From Cognataquiflexum nitidum (GTDB lineage: Bacteria; Bacteroidota; Bacteroidia; Cytophagales; Cyclobacteriaceae): DNA of 64,000 bases. Positions 1-8,697 of the stretch are shown one piece after another; positions within the stretch are counted from its first letter, which is position 1; the number at the start of each line of letters is the position of its first letter. Both the position numbers and the translations under genes were made by a program. The stretch covers positions 48,178 to 112,177 of the forward strand of contig NZ_JAKZAM010000016.1 of assembly GCF_022538055.1 (NCBI RefSeq). Direction: 5' to 3'. Below the pieces are notes generated by a model. That model saw only the letters and a list, made by a program, of their open reading frames with translations. It was not told the origin of the DNA and did not search any database.

Positions 1-339
1 CTTGTCATTTTGGATATGCTCGATGACCTGAAAGCTGACCACGGTATCATAGGTATTGTCCTTCAATCCGGAAAATGGAGGAATCACGGCCTGTTCAAAT
101 TGGATACCGGGAAATTTGACCTTCAGGTTATCTATCACCTCATGGATTTTGTCGATCCCGAGGTAGCTGTCTACATTTTCCAACAAAACCTCCACCCCTC
201 TTCCCTCACCGCAACCTACTTCGAGGAGCTTTCCACTGACCAAAGGTTTGGCAGCAATGTACGCTTTGAGCAGACGCTGATGGATGGGATTGTCACTCAC
301 CAACTTATCCGAAGCGATTTCCGTTGTATAGGTAGCCAT
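1..339 (-). CDS. Class I SAM-dependent methyltransferase (C-terminus beyond window edge)
   Basis: The minus strand is open from an ATG at 339 to the window edge, giving 113 residues of an N-terminus. The glycine-rich SAM-binding motif I (LLEVGCGEGRG) is at about residues 38-48, an acidic residue ending strand 2 (YLGID) at about 63, and a motif of the form DTVVSFQVIEHI at about 98-109. This is the usual Methyltransf_11/25 layout, here likely a UbiE-like or glycan-related small-molecule methyltransferase. The substrate cannot be told from the visible part. It is transcribed divergently from the GWxTD gene with only 49 bases between the starts. The opposite-strand frame over this stretch has no recognisable domain and is a shadow. 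Confidence 0.8.
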   Translation of the reverse strand, partial: MATYTTEIASDKLVSDNPIHQRLLKAYIAAKPLVSGKLLEVGCGEGRGVEVLLENVDSYLGIDKIHEVIDNLKVKFPGIQFEQAVIPPFSGLKDNTYDTVVSFQVIEHIQNDK

Positions 340-388
340 TCAAATTTTCATTAATTTGTGCAAAATTAAGGTTAATTTTTAATACAAG

Positions 389-1639
389 ATGATAGGACAA
401 AAAATCAGCAACAAAATAAAGCCAATTACTGGCTTGGCATTATTTCTCTTTTGCATTCCCTCAATCATTTTAGCACAACAAAATCTCGAAACGGTCAATC
501 AGGCATTGAGGTATTCCCGTTACTCCAGGATATCTCTAAAAATCATCCCAATCGAAGAACCAAACAGGACCTTCCTCCTACAGATGCCTGTCGAAAAAAT
601 CGAAGAAGACATTGAGTTTGGCAGCTATGAATTTTATTATGGTGTAGTTTCAAGTTTTCAGGAACCTTTGACTGACCAAAATCTTATCAGGCTCAACGTT
701 CAAGACATTATCCGTGAAACCGATTACCACTATTTCTTTGAGAAAAGAGTGACTGTACCTGAAGGCCAGCAAATGGCGATTGCCCTGATAAAAGCTGTGG
801 ATACTAGACAGGGCGATGAATATTTTTACCACATGGACCTCATCAGCCCCTTTATATTCGGCCATTCCAATTTTGGGGTTTATTATGAAGACAAGATTCC
901 TTTTGATCAAAACTTTTTGATTCAAAATGAACCGGTGGAACTTAAAGGCAGAGGCATTGTCAACCTCCATACGTTCTTTTATCCCAACACCTTTGATGTC
1001 CCGATGCCGCCGATGGAAATCCGGCCTGCACCTGTCCCAAGAGAGGTAAAAGTAGAATATCAGGGCAGTTTTTTGGCAAATCTACCAAAGGCATTTGCAG
1101 GCGAAGGATATTACTTTATACAGTCTGACACCAATTCTACGCAGGGAGTAATGTTAAAGACTGTGCATGACATTTTCCCAAGGGTCAAGGATTATGAGGA
1201 AATGGTGGATATGGTCACTTACATTTCCACAAGAAGGGAGCATGAACTCCTCAAAGAAGCTGCTGATAAAAAAATCGCTTTGGACCAATATTGGTACACC
1301 TTGACCAAAGACACTGTTTCTGCCAAAAAACTCATCAAAGAATATTTCAAGCAGATTGAATTTGCCAATATCCTATTTACGGATTTCAAAGAAGGATGGA
1401 AAACTGACCGGGGGATGGTCTACACTGTCATGGGGCCACCAAACGAAGTGTACTTCAGGATGGACAGTGAAAGTTGGTCTTATGGAACACCTGACTCAAT
1501 TTCAAAAATAACCTTTACCTTTGCGCGGGTCAAAAATATTCTGACACCAAGTTTTTATACACTCAACAGGTCAAGGGCTTTGCAGCCCGAATGGTTTAAA
1601 AGTATCACATTATGGAGAAACGCGCAGATGGATTTCTGA
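389..1639 (+). CDS. GWxTD domain-containing exported protein
   Basis: This 416-residue protein has an N-terminal signal sequence (hydrophobic core about residues 14-29 ending in LAQQ). The C-terminal part carries the motif GWKTDRGMVYTVMGPP, the signature of the Bacteroidota/Acidobacteriota GWxTD family. The middle region is beta-rich with no catalytic motif I recognise. The family has no established biochemical function; export to the periplasm or outer membrane is inferred from the signal. The last 28 bases overlap the start of rlmB in another frame, so translation of the two is probably coupled. The ATG at 389 is chosen because it directly starts the signal peptide. Confidence 0.8.
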   Translation: MIGQKISNKIKPITGLALFLFCIPSIILAQQNLETVNQALRYSRYSRISLKIIPIEEPNRTFLLQMPVEKIEEDIEFGSYEFYYGVVSSFQEPLTDQNLIRLNVQDIIRETDYHYFFEKRVTVPEGQQMAIALIKAVDTRQGDEYFYHMDLISPFIFGHSNFGVYYEDKIPFDQNFLIQNEPVELKGRGIVNLHTFFYPNTFDVPMPPMEIRPAPVPREVKVEYQGSFLANLPKAFAGEGYYFIQSDTNSTQGVMLKTVHDIFPRVKDYEEMVDMVTYISTRREHELLKEAADKKIALDQYWYTLTKDTVSAKKLIKEYFKQIEFANILFTDFKEGWKTDRGMVYTVMGPPNEVYFRMDSESWSYGTPDSISKITFTFARVKNILTPSFYTLNRSRALQPEWFKSITLWRNAQMDF

Positions 1640-2388
1640 TCAACAAAGGCGAACAGGACAAGGATTTCATATTCGGTACAAGGGCAGTCATGGAAGCAAT
1701 CCTTGCTGATAAGGAAATAGATAAGATTTTAATTGACAAAGAAGTCAACAATGAACTTGTCAAAGAACTCCTCAAACTGGCAAAAGATGAGAAAATCCCC
1801 GTTGTCCGTGTCCCTGATGCCAAGCTGAACAGGATCACCAGAAAAAACCATCAGGGTGTAGTAGCCCATATGTCTTCCATTGAATATGCTTCCTTGGACA
1901 ATGTCATTGAAGAATGTTTTTCAAAAGGAATTTCCCCGTTGATTTTGGTTTTGGATAGAATCACCGATGTGAGAAACTTCGGTGCCATAGCCCGGACTGC
2001 CGATTGTGCAGGCGTCCATGCGATCGTTATTCCAGAAAAAGGCGCAGCCCAAATCAACTCAGATGCTGTCAAAACCTCTGCAGGAGCATTGAATCACCTC
2101 CCCATCTGCAGGGTCAAAAATTTGTATTATACCGTCAAGGATCTCAAAAAAATGGGACTCAATGTCATCAGTGTCAGTGAAAAAACTGAGAGACTGATGT
2201 ATGAAGCTGATTTTTCTATTCCTACTGCTTTGATCTTGGGTTCTGAAGAAGACGGGATCTCGCCTGAGCTCATAGGACTGAGCGATGAATTCGTCAAAAT
2301 CCCCATGTCAGGCAATATCGGAAGTCTTAATGTCTCCGTATCTGCAGGAGTGGTGATTTATGAAGCTATTCGTCAGCGATCAAAATAG
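1612..2388 (+). CDS. rlmB: 23S rRNA (guanosine-2'-O-)-methyltransferase RlmB (SpoU/TrmH family)
   Basis: This 258-residue SPOUT enzyme is predicted to methylate the 2'-O of G2251 in 23S rRNA using SAM. An N-terminal L30e-like RNA-binding domain (FIFGTRAVMEAI near residues 19-30) precedes the SpoU domain. Motif 1 holds the catalytic Asn-Arg region (RNFGAIARTADCAG, about 121-134), motif 2 is ILGSEEDGIS (about 208-217) and motif 3 is MSGNIGSLNVSVSAGV (about 233-248). These form the trefoil-knot SAM site. Length is normal for the family. The gene overlaps the GWxTD gene upstream, and its TAG stop lies inside the stem of a terminator shared with the convergent mscS-type gene. RlmB against another TrmH paralogue is a family-level judgement. 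Confidence 0.88.
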   Translation: MEKRADGFLINKGEQDKDFIFGTRAVMEAILADKEIDKILIDKEVNNELVKELLKLAKDEKIPVVRVPDAKLNRITRKNHQGVVAHMSSIEYASLDNVIEECFSKGISPLILVLDRITDVRNFGAIARTADCAGVHAIVIPEKGAAQINSDAVKTSAGALNHLPICRVKNLYYTVKDLKKMGLNVISVSEKTERLMYEADFSIPTALILGSEEDGISPELIGLSDEFVKIPMSGNIGSLNVSVSAGVVIYEAIRQRSK

Positions 2389-2407
2389 GCCTGCAGCCTA
2401 TTTTTTG
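2384..2407. terminator. Bidirectional terminator containing both stop codons
   Basis: Arms AATAGGC (2384-2390) and GCCTATT (2396-2402) enclose a 5-base loop and are followed by a T run (2401-2406) on the plus strand, with TTTTG on the minus strand after the other arm. The TAG stop of rlmB (2386-2388) lies in the left arm and the TAG stop of the minus-strand channel gene (2398-2400) in the right arm. The two convergent genes thus share one hairpin. Confidence 0.75.
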
Positions 2408-4905
2408 TCTGGGTCAGTTGGAGTTTTTGGTTTCGGATTTTCTTCTTGTTTGATTTCCCCCGGTTTTATGACTTTCTCTCCTATCAGCCCAGGAAAATTT
2501 TTGATATGAAGATCTCTTTGTGGGAATGGAATCTCAATACCATTTTCTTTAAATGATTTGAATATCCCACGCATCACCTGATCTCTTATCAAAATCCAGA
2601 TATCCACATCATTGACCCAAAAGAGCACCCGGAAATTAACTGAACTGTCCTCAAAATTCTGTAAAAAAACCTTCGGAGCAGGCAGGTTCATGATTTCCTC
2701 CCCTCCCAATTGCTTTTGAATCAGTTCTGTCACCAAATCCATGTCAGAATCATAAGCAACCCCAATGATCAATTCTACCCTTCGGGATTTATCAGAAAGC
2801 GTCCAATTGGTCAAGTGATGTGCCAAAAGATCGCCATTTGGAATAATCACTTCAGCTCCGTCCCAATTTTTAATTTTGCTAGCCCGAATCCCAATATCTT
2901 TTACAACGCCCTCCACAGTGCCTACCTGTATGGTATCTCCGATCTGAATGGGCCTTTCAAATGCCAAGATAATCCCTGAAACAAGGTTGTTGACAATCGT
3001 CTGCAATCCAAAACCGATACCTACAGACAAAGCACCGAGTATAATGGTGATTTTATCAATTGGAATGCCTGAGGCTGCAATCGCAATTAAAAACCCCAAA
3101 GTAAATACCGCCAATTTGATCAATAGAATGGAAGAACCCAATCTTTTGTTTCTCTCATTCCCATGCTGCTCATCTTTTATGGATGCGAAATAACCTATGG
3201 TATTTGCCAGAAAAGAGGATAAGTAAATGATCAGAATAAAGACGGCAATCTGAGAATAGGTAAAAGAAGCATTGAGGATTTGTCGTGGCTTATCAAAAAA
3301 ATTAAAAACCATTTCCAAGAAAGAATCCAACAAATGCAGGCTTTCCAGAAAATAATACCCCCAAATGATAATGGCAAGGTATGTGAAAAACTTGTTTACC
3401 CTTTTTTGAATATCATAAAATGCAACAGCCGAAGTAAAACCATCTCCGCTTTTTTTGCTTACCTCTATTTGGATATAAATAATTTCCTTGAGTATGATCA
3501 CAAAAATTATCAAACTAACAGCATGCAACAAACTGATAGAACCTACGATTCCAATCATTTTTGAAAGGCTAAACCTCCCAAAGATGTTTGTCAAAAAGGA
3601 GACTGATTCGAAAATGATATAAATGATCACTATGGTTTTTAAATAAGAAGGCAGGTTTTCTTCCTTCTTCTGCTGAAGTTTGATCATTTTCCAACCAAGA
3701 AAAATTCCTAAAAAATTGAATACTATCAGATGCCATCTTTCCTGATAAGCCACCTCCCAATAAAGGTTGCTGATCACGCTGATGAAAAACAGGGAATAAA
3801 CCAATAGCCAGAGTCTGAATGCCTTGGGAGACAACCGGCTTCTCAGCAGAATGGTAGAGGTAGTTACTAAAATAAACATAAGCAAGGCGAAAAACACTGC
3901 CGGTGGATAAGGATAAAAAAATGGAGAAATAGCCAAAATGACCACAAAGGCTGAAAGAAAAGGATGCTTATGCAGGTATTTTAACCTCCCAAATATGATT
4001 CCCGAAAACTCTTTTTCGAGCCTTATCTTTTTGATGTTAGAATTGATGTAGAAATAAAGTAAAAAAACCAGACCCAATAGAAAAAAGGTAAGAGGGATAT
4101 TCCTTGACAAGTAATTCCCAACTATCCACTTGTTGATTCTGAATGCGTCAAAAAAAATGTTAATAAGCCTGTCCGTATTTGGAAAATCTCTTGGCTCCCA
4201 GATATAATTGTTTTCTTTGTCAAACAAGGTTCTTTCCAATTGGGTACGGGCCAGTCTCAAATCATCCACCCTCAAGTCAATGTTATTCAAAATATTGGAA
4301 ACCCTAGATTGAATGACCGCGGTCAAAATCCTCTGAGAATTAAGAATGCTGTCTGTCTCATGAACTTTGGTCTTTAATGACTTGATAGAAATCTGGTATT
4401 CGACCAGCATGGTGGTATCTCTAAAACTGTACTTAAGCAGGTCGTCATTCTGAATACTGTCAAGTTTTTCTTTGAGTCCCACAAGTTCCTCAATCCTAAA
4501 AAAAATCACCTCATCCTTATCCTTTATTCTTCTTTTAGTATAAGCCAGAAGGTTTTCAAGGGCTGTGAGGTATCTCAGGTTGATCTTGGTATTCTCAGGG
4601 GAAAGTGTCTCTGTAATCCTGTCCAAAACTCGTTGGGCATCAGGGACAATCTGCATGATTTCTGTCGTATCAAGTTCTTTTTTCAAAACCTGATTCATGC
4701 CATTTAGCGTCGTGGAAAATTGCTGGGCCTTTTTGATACTTCCTTCCAAAGAAGGCTTATTGTCCACTACAATCTCCCTCATTTGTTCCTCTAAATTCAG
4801 CTCAAGAAGACTGTCGATAGAGTTAATTACAGGTATTTCCTGAGCAAATCCAAAATGGGAGGTCAGAAAAACTAAAGCAAAAAGAAAAATGGTTTTATAG
4901 CCCAT
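2398..4905 (-). CDS. Large mechanosensitive ion channel, MscS family
   Basis: This 835-residue protein has a signal peptide (ending FGFAQ, about residue 21) and a long periplasmic region with coiled-coil character (about 25-250). About ten membrane segments follow, then the MscS core. The pore helix and beta domain are clear: SVGIGFGLQTIVNNLVSG, then FERPIQIGDTIQV, VEGVVKDIGIRASKI and NWDGAEVIIPNG. This matches MscK/YbdG-like channels with an added periplasmic domain. Its expected role is releasing solutes on hypo-osmotic shock. It stands alone, convergent with rlmB, with its own promoter candidate at 4924-4954. The C-terminus is Lys/Pro-rich and probably disordered. Confidence 0.88.
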   Translation of the reverse strand: MGYKTIFLFALVFLTSHFGFAQEIPVINSIDSLLELNLEEQMREIVVDNKPSLEGSIKKAQQFSTTLNGMNQVLKKELDTTEIMQIVPDAQRVLDRITETLSPENTKINLRYLTALENLLAYTKRRIKDKDEVIFFRIEELVGLKEKLDSIQNDDLLKYSFRDTTMLVEYQISIKSLKTKVHETDSILNSQRILTAVIQSRVSNILNNIDLRVDDLRLARTQLERTLFDKENNYIWEPRDFPNTDRLINIFFDAFRINKWIVGNYLSRNIPLTFFLLGLVFLLYFYINSNIKKIRLEKEFSGIIFGRLKYLHKHPFLSAFVVILAISPFFYPYPPAVFFALLMFILVTTSTILLRSRLSPKAFRLWLLVYSLFFISVISNLYWEVAYQERWHLIVFNFLGIFLGWKMIKLQQKKEENLPSYLKTIVIIYIIFESVSFLTNIFGRFSLSKMIGIVGSISLLHAVSLIIFVIILKEIIYIQIEVSKKSGDGFTSAVAFYDIQKRVNKFFTYLAIIIWGYYFLESLHLLDSFLEMVFNFFDKPRQILNASFTYSQIAVFILIIYLSSFLANTIGYFASIKDEQHGNERNKRLGSSILLIKLAVFTLGFLIAIAASGIPIDKITIILGALSVGIGFGLQTIVNNLVSGIILAFERPIQIGDTIQVGTVEGVVKDIGIRASKIKNWDGAEVIIPNGDLLAHHLTNWTLSDKSRRVELIIGVAYDSDMDLVTELIQKQLGGEEIMNLPAPKVFLQNFEDSSVNFRVLFWVNDVDIWILIRDQVMRGIFKSFKENGIEIPFPQRDLHIKNFPGLIGEKVIKPGEIKQEENPKPKTPTDPDKK

Positions 4906-4923
4906 GGGTAAATTTTTACATCC

Positions 4924-4954
4924 TAAATGTAAGGAGATTAAGGAATTCAGCCAA
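4924..4954 (-). promoter_or_regulatory. Candidate promoter of the MscS-family gene
   Basis: On the minus strand TTG (4954-4952) is followed after 20 bases by TACATTTA (4931-4924), a 7/8 match to the Bacteroidota -7 element TAnnTTTG. The start codon is at 4905, so the leader would be short (about 10-15 bases). Confidence 0.5.
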
Positions 4955-5157
4955 CATGCTGTACTTTTTCAATCCTTCTATTTCCCTATTTCATCTCACA
5001 AAAAGAAATCTCGAAAACAACTTATCACGCCATTTTGACCGAATATTAAGGAAAAAATGAAAGATTAATGTCAAAATGGCTTGATTTTTTGGTTGGTACA
5101 AAATTTAATAAATGTATCCATGAAAATAAAATTGATATAACCTAAAAATATCTAACC

Positions 5158-5586
5158 ATGAAACTTGTAAAATACAACCAACTTGACCCGGCTTATCCGG
5201 CTACCTTCAGCACCCTTTTGGATAGATTCTTCAATGACTCTATCGGACAAAATCTCAAGCAGTTTACACCCGCTGTAGACATCTCTGAAGATGAAAGCAA
5301 ATATGAGCTCCATGTTTCCGTCCCCGGAATGAAAAAAACAGACTTCAACCTGGACTTGACCGAGGGAAGACTTACTGTATCCGGAGAGAGAAAGATGGAA
5401 GAAAAGAAAGAAGGGAAAAACTTCCATTCTCTTGAAACACATTATGGCTCTTTTAGCAGGTCATTCTATTTGCCGGATGATGTCAATTCTGACAGTATTG
5501 AGGCTATTTATGAAGATGGACTGCTTAAAATCAACTTGCCAAAAGCGGAGAAAAAAGTAAACAAAGCAAAAATCGAAGTAAAATAA
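5158..5586 (+). CDS. Small heat-shock protein, Hsp20/alpha-crystallin family
   Basis: This is a 142-residue ATP-independent chaperone that holds unfolding proteins. The alpha-crystallin domain spans about residues 38-140: FTPAVDISEDESKYELHVSVPGM, the strand LTVSGERK, and a conserved final part EDGLLKINLPK matching the A-x-x-x-G-x-L-x-x-x-x-P consensus with a substituted first residue. A short N-terminal arm and a C-terminal IEV tail resemble the I-x-I/V anchoring motif. It is monocistronic with a strong terminator right after it. No CIRCE element or clear heat-shock operator is visible upstream (4906-5157). Confidence 0.92.
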   Translation: MKLVKYNQLDPAYPATFSTLLDRFFNDSIGQNLKQFTPAVDISEDESKYELHVSVPGMKKTDFNLDLTEGRLTVSGERKMEEKKEGKNFHSLETHYGSFSRSFYLPDDVNSDSIEAIYEDGLLKINLPKAEKKVNKAKIEVK

Positions 5587-5589
5587 GGC

Positions 5590-5618
5590 AAGTGGGGAAA
5601 CCCACTTCCTGTTTTTTT
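5590..5618 (+). terminator. Rho-independent terminator of the Hsp20 gene
   Basis: A perfect 7-bp stem AAGTGGG/CCCACTT (5590-5596, 5601-5607) with a GAAA tetraloop is followed by CCTG and a run of seven T. It begins 4 bases after the stop codon. Confidence 0.85.
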
Positions 5619-5701
5619 GTTGTAAAGATGTGGATTCGATCCACCCAATAAAATTTACTGTTAATCCTTGTTAAAAACTTACGCCAATTCCAAAAATAAG
5701 C

Positions 5702-5733
5702 TTGGTAATTGATAACAGGACTCTGTAAATTTC
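5702..5733 (+). promoter_or_regulatory. Candidate promoter of the Deg/HtrA protease gene
   Basis: TTG (5702-5704) is followed after 21 bases by TAAATTTC (5726-5733), a 7/8 match to TAnnTTTG. The ATG is 33 bases further on. Confidence 0.4.
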
Positions 5734-5765
5734 GTGTACAAACCAGAACTTAAACCACTATCAAA

Positions 5766-7259
5766 ATGAATAAAAAGCAGTTTTTCCTGGGAATCATCCT
5801 TGCTTCCCTCATAGGTGGAGTAATTGCTCTTGCAGGGGCAAGCTACCTCACCAGGCAGAATTCAGCCTCTAACTTTACCGACAAACAAGATACAAGTTTA
5901 GTTAATTGGCTGTCTGACGATAAATTCATAGTGCCTGACGGAATCAATTTCGTGGCTTCCGCAGCAGCGGTGACTCCGGCTGTTGTCCACGTAAAAAGCA
6001 GTGTCACCATCTCCCAAAGTCAAAGAGGTTCAGACCCGTTTGAGGAGTTTTTTGGCTTTCGCAATCCTGAAAGAGAAATGAAGCCAAGAGAAGGGATGAG
6101 CTCAGGTTCCGGCGTAATCATATCGGAAGATGGATATATCGTGACCAACAACCACGTCATCGAAAATGCAACCAAGATCGATATCTCCTTGGAAGACAAT
6201 ACAAGATATACCGCCCGAGTTATCGGCACAGACCCTACCACAGATTTGGCTTTATTAAAAATCGAAGCCAAAGGTTTACGTTTTGTGAAGTTTGGTGATT
6301 CGGATAAAATGAAAGTCGGGGAATGGGTATTGGCAGTAGGCAACCCTTTTGACCTTACTTCGACTGTGACTGCGGGTATTATCAGTGCCAAAGCTAGAAA
6401 TATTGGTATCCTGAGAGATTTGGAAAACAACCTTCAGATCGAATCCTTCCTTCAGACGGATGCAGTGGTCAATCCCGGCAACTCTGGTGGCGCTTTGGTT
6501 AACCTTGCCGGTGAACTTATAGGTATCAATACTGCAATAGCGTCTAGAACAGGAACATTTAACGGTTATGCATTTGCAGTTCCGAGCTCAATTGTTAAAA
6601 AGGTGATGGATGACCTCTTGGAATATGGAACAGTTCAGCGGGGATTACTTGGGGTACAGATTCAGGACATTTCTAGATTAGACGAAAGTCTTTCAGGAGG
6701 ACTGACCACTTCCAGAGGTGTGTATGTAATCGATGTCAACAAAGGCAGCGGCGGTGAAGAAGCCGGATTAAAATCAGGTGATGTCATCATCGGGATAGAT
6801 GGGATAGAGACAAACAACGTTGCAAAACTCCAAGAGATGGTCGCAAGAAAGCGTCCTGGAGATAAAGTTGAAATCAAATACCTAAGAAATGGAAAGGAAT
6901 CCAAAGCAACAGCCATGCTTAAAAACATCTCTGGTGACACCAATATTGTGAAAGTAATTCCTCCAAAAATCGTAAGCTTCGACGGGGTGACTTTTGAAGA
7001 CATCAAGCCTGCTATGAAAGAAAGACTTGGCTTAGAGGGAGGGGCAGGTATCACTTCTGTGGAAGACAACAACTGGAAAAAATCAGGTGCCAAGCCGGGC
7101 TTCATCATCACCTCAGTGATAGGTTCGGGAGGCAGAAATAAGATCAACAATTCAGAACAACTAGTAGAAATACTTAAAGACAACATTGGCGAAGAAGTTG
7201 TAATCTTAGGATTGTATCCAAATGGTCAGGAATACTATTTTGAAATTAAAATAGAGTAA
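5766..7259 (+). CDS. Do/DegP-like (HtrA) periplasmic serine endopeptidase
   Basis: This 497-residue envelope protease/chaperone is predicted to degrade misfolded exported proteins. An N-terminal signal anchor (about residues 5-27) leads into a trypsin-like domain with a complete catalytic triad: His130 (TNNHV), Asp160 (TDLALL) and Ser240 (GNSGGAL). A PDZ domain (about 285-390) begins with the binding loop RGLLGVQIQD. A second, more degenerate PDZ-like region follows (about 400-497), with IITSVIGSGGRN. Length and domain order fit the Do family. DegP, DegQ and DegS types cannot be separated here. It is flanked by its own promoter candidate and a strong terminator, so it is probably monocistronic. 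Confidence 0.92.
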   Translation: MNKKQFFLGIILASLIGGVIALAGASYLTRQNSASNFTDKQDTSLVNWLSDDKFIVPDGINFVASAAAVTPAVVHVKSSVTISQSQRGSDPFEEFFGFRNPEREMKPREGMSSGSGVIISEDGYIVTNNHVIENATKIDISLEDNTRYTARVIGTDPTTDLALLKIEAKGLRFVKFGDSDKMKVGEWVLAVGNPFDLTSTVTAGIISAKARNIGILRDLENNLQIESFLQTDAVVNPGNSGGALVNLAGELIGINTAIASRTGTFNGYAFAVPSSIVKKVMDDLLEYGTVQRGLLGVQIQDISRLDESLSGGLTTSRGVYVIDVNKGSGGEEAGLKSGDVIIGIDGIETNNVAKLQEMVARKRPGDKVEIKYLRNGKESKATAMLKNISGDTNIVKVIPPKIVSFDGVTFEDIKPAMKERLGLEGGAGITSVEDNNWKKSGAKPGFIITSVIGSGGRNKINNSEQLVEILKDNIGEEVVILGLYPNGQEYYFEIKIE

Positions 7260-7283
7260 GGTTAAATGTCGATTTGATTACCA

Positions 7284-7317
7284 AAGCCGGTCTGAAATTC
7301 AGATCGGCTTTTATTTT
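7284..7317 (+). terminator. Terminator after the Deg protease gene
   Basis: The 13-base arms 7284-7296 and 7298-7310 (AAGCCGGTCTGAA and TTCAGATCGGCTT) pair with one G-U, and a T-rich tail follows. The gene to the right converges on it, so it may work in both directions. Bases 7318-7427 hold nothing else I can identify. Confidence 0.75.
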
Positions 7318-7427
7318 GCCTAAAGGTGCCAAAACACCCCTACACGAAGCATGGCTAAATCTTGAAACCAAAAAAATGAAGTGCAAAGCTTGGCCAAATA
7401 AAAGGCCAACTATCTAAGGGAAAAAAA

Positions 7428-8132
7428 TCAATGACAAACGGTGATTTCGGTGGTCAGGTTTCCTTCACTGTATACAGGAAGCTTTGGACTGATGTAATTG
7501 ATCCCCAAACCCATCCCTCTTACGATAAATAATATGCCGATAAACATCGCAAAATAAGGAAGGGCATTGGTCAATTTGGTTCGGATAGAAAGCGAAAGGA
7601 TTTTTCCTGAAATCATGGCCATGACCAGCATTGGGGTAGTTCCCAATCCAAAAAAGAACATGTACATCGCCCCATCAAGGGGGCTTTGGAGAGCGAGTGA
7701 GGCAATCAAGGCAATGTATACCATGCCGCAGGGAAGCAGTCCATTGAGTAGTCCGGATGCGAAAAAAGCCGGAGTACCGCCTTTTTTAAGAAAATATCCC
7801 AAGGAGGATTTCAATTTGTTTACCCCACCATATAATCCGGATTGGGTGATTAGTCTCTCGGAACTTTTGTAAAAAAATGCCATTAATAAAATCAGCACTC
7901 CCATTCCTATGGAAATCCATTGCTGAATGCCCGCCAAAGCGAGTGAAAAACCCACTAATCCAATCAAGGCGCCTAACATGGAATAGGTGACCGTCCGGCC
8001 TAAATTATAGATGATTTTATTGCGGAGAAATCGGGAGTTGTCCTTGGTAGATACCGCCAATGCAATAGGTCCACACATGCCCAGGCAGTGAAAAGAACCT
8101 AAAAACCCCAACAAAAACGCCGTCCAGATCAT
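7428..8132 (-). CDS. Sulfite exporter TauE/SafE-like (UreH-type) membrane protein of the cbb3 locus
   Basis: This 234-residue, six-segment membrane protein begins with a helix containing FHCLGMCGPIAL, the cysteine pair typical of the DsbD/UreH-like family found beside cbb3 oxidase genes (often annotated CcoH-like or sulfite exporter TauE/SafE). A second motif, LNGLLPCGMVYIAL, is at about residues 128-141. By context it is likely needed for copper delivery or oxidase maturation, not sulfite export; that is inference from gene order. Its ATG follows the stop of the FixH gene with no gap, so the two are translationally coupled. It is the last gene of the locus. Confidence 0.78.
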   Translation of the reverse strand: MIWTAFLLGFLGSFHCLGMCGPIALAVSTKDNSRFLRNKIIYNLGRTVTYSMLGALIGLVGFSLALAGIQQWISIGMGVLILLMAFFYKSSERLITQSGLYGGVNKLKSSLGYFLKKGGTPAFFASGLLNGLLPCGMVYIALIASLALQSPLDGAMYMFFFGLGTTPMLVMAMISGKILSLSIRTKLTNALPYFAMFIGILFIVRGMGLGINYISPKLPVYSEGNLTTEITVCH

Positions 8133-8558
8133 TTAAATATTGATTTTTTCTTCATAAAAATAATCCACCCCATTTTCTGACCATGTTAATTTTAACTTCC
8201 AGTAGCCCGGCATCAGACTCTTCAAGTCAAAAGCATTGGCATTCGGGTTAATCACATCAAAATCAATCTCCTGATCTAATCTTGCATCTGATGGCCTGAA
8301 AAGATGCATCGTACCTTTGGAACCTACAGGAAGATGCAGGTCCACTTTTTTGAGTTGGATATCATAATTCAAAACCTTATAGTCAAGTGAATTAGCATTG
8401 ATCATTTTTTCTATCTGATCTTGGTATCTGATCTCTTCTTCATAATAATTTTGGGTCACAAGATGGATATCATCCTGCTTCACGCAAATTGTCACTAATC
8501 CTACCATCAAGCTGATGAAGACAATCAATGTGATTACTATTCCTTTTCCCCAGTCCAT
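8133..8558 (-). CDS. fixH: FixH family protein (cbb3 oxidase assembly)
   Basis: This 141-residue protein has one N-terminal membrane helix (MDWGKGIVITLIVFISLM...) and a soluble domain with YYEEEIRYQDQI and a C-terminal beta region ending SENGVDYFYEEKINI. These match the FixH/CcoH family, which is needed to mature cbb3-type oxidases. It lies between ccoG and the TauE/SafE-like gene, the usual order. The gap to ccoG is 139 bases and holds a short duplicated motif, so separate transcription is possible, but no good promoter is seen. Confidence 0.85.
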   Translation of the reverse strand: MDWGKGIVITLIVFISLMVGLVTICVKQDDIHLVTQNYYEEEIRYQDQIEKMINANSLDYKVLNYDIQLKKVDLHLPVGSKGTMHLFRPSDARLDQEIDFDVINPNANAFDLKSLMPGYWKLKLTWSENGVDYFYEEKINI

Positions 8559-8597
8559 ATTTTGATTTAGTTAATTGTTATTTGGTTATTCAGTTTT

Positions 8598-8627
8598 AAA
8601 GTTGAAAGGTTGCAAAGTTGGAAGGTT
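8598..8627. repeat. Short imperfect direct repeat between fixH and ccoG
   Basis: Two 14-base units, AAAGTTGAAAGGTT (8598-8611) and AAAGTTGGAAGGTT (8614-8627), differ at one base and are separated by two bases. I see no operator-like symmetry. Confidence 0.5.
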
Positions 8628-8697
8628 ATTGGTTTGTGGTTATTTGTTTAATTGATTAACTGAAACCGAATACTAATTACTGACTACTATAAAGTGA

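Noticed and set aside
10..354. Plus-strand frame of 114 residues at the left edge
   Set aside because: The opposite strand encodes a clear methyltransferase N-terminus; this frame is a shadow.
1605..1838. Minus-strand frame over the rlmB start and others like it (for example 6020-6430, 6662-7186, 50730-51260)
   Set aside because: Serine/leucine-rich composition typical of reverse frames of real genes; no family features.
4906..5157. Heat-shock operator (CIRCE) upstream of the Hsp20 gene
   Set aside because: No TTAGCACTC-N9-GAGTGCTAA-like inverted repeat is present.
7428..8132. Sulfite/taurine exporter function
   Set aside because: The family name is inherited; location at the end of a cbb3 locus and the cysteine motif favour a role in oxidase maturation.
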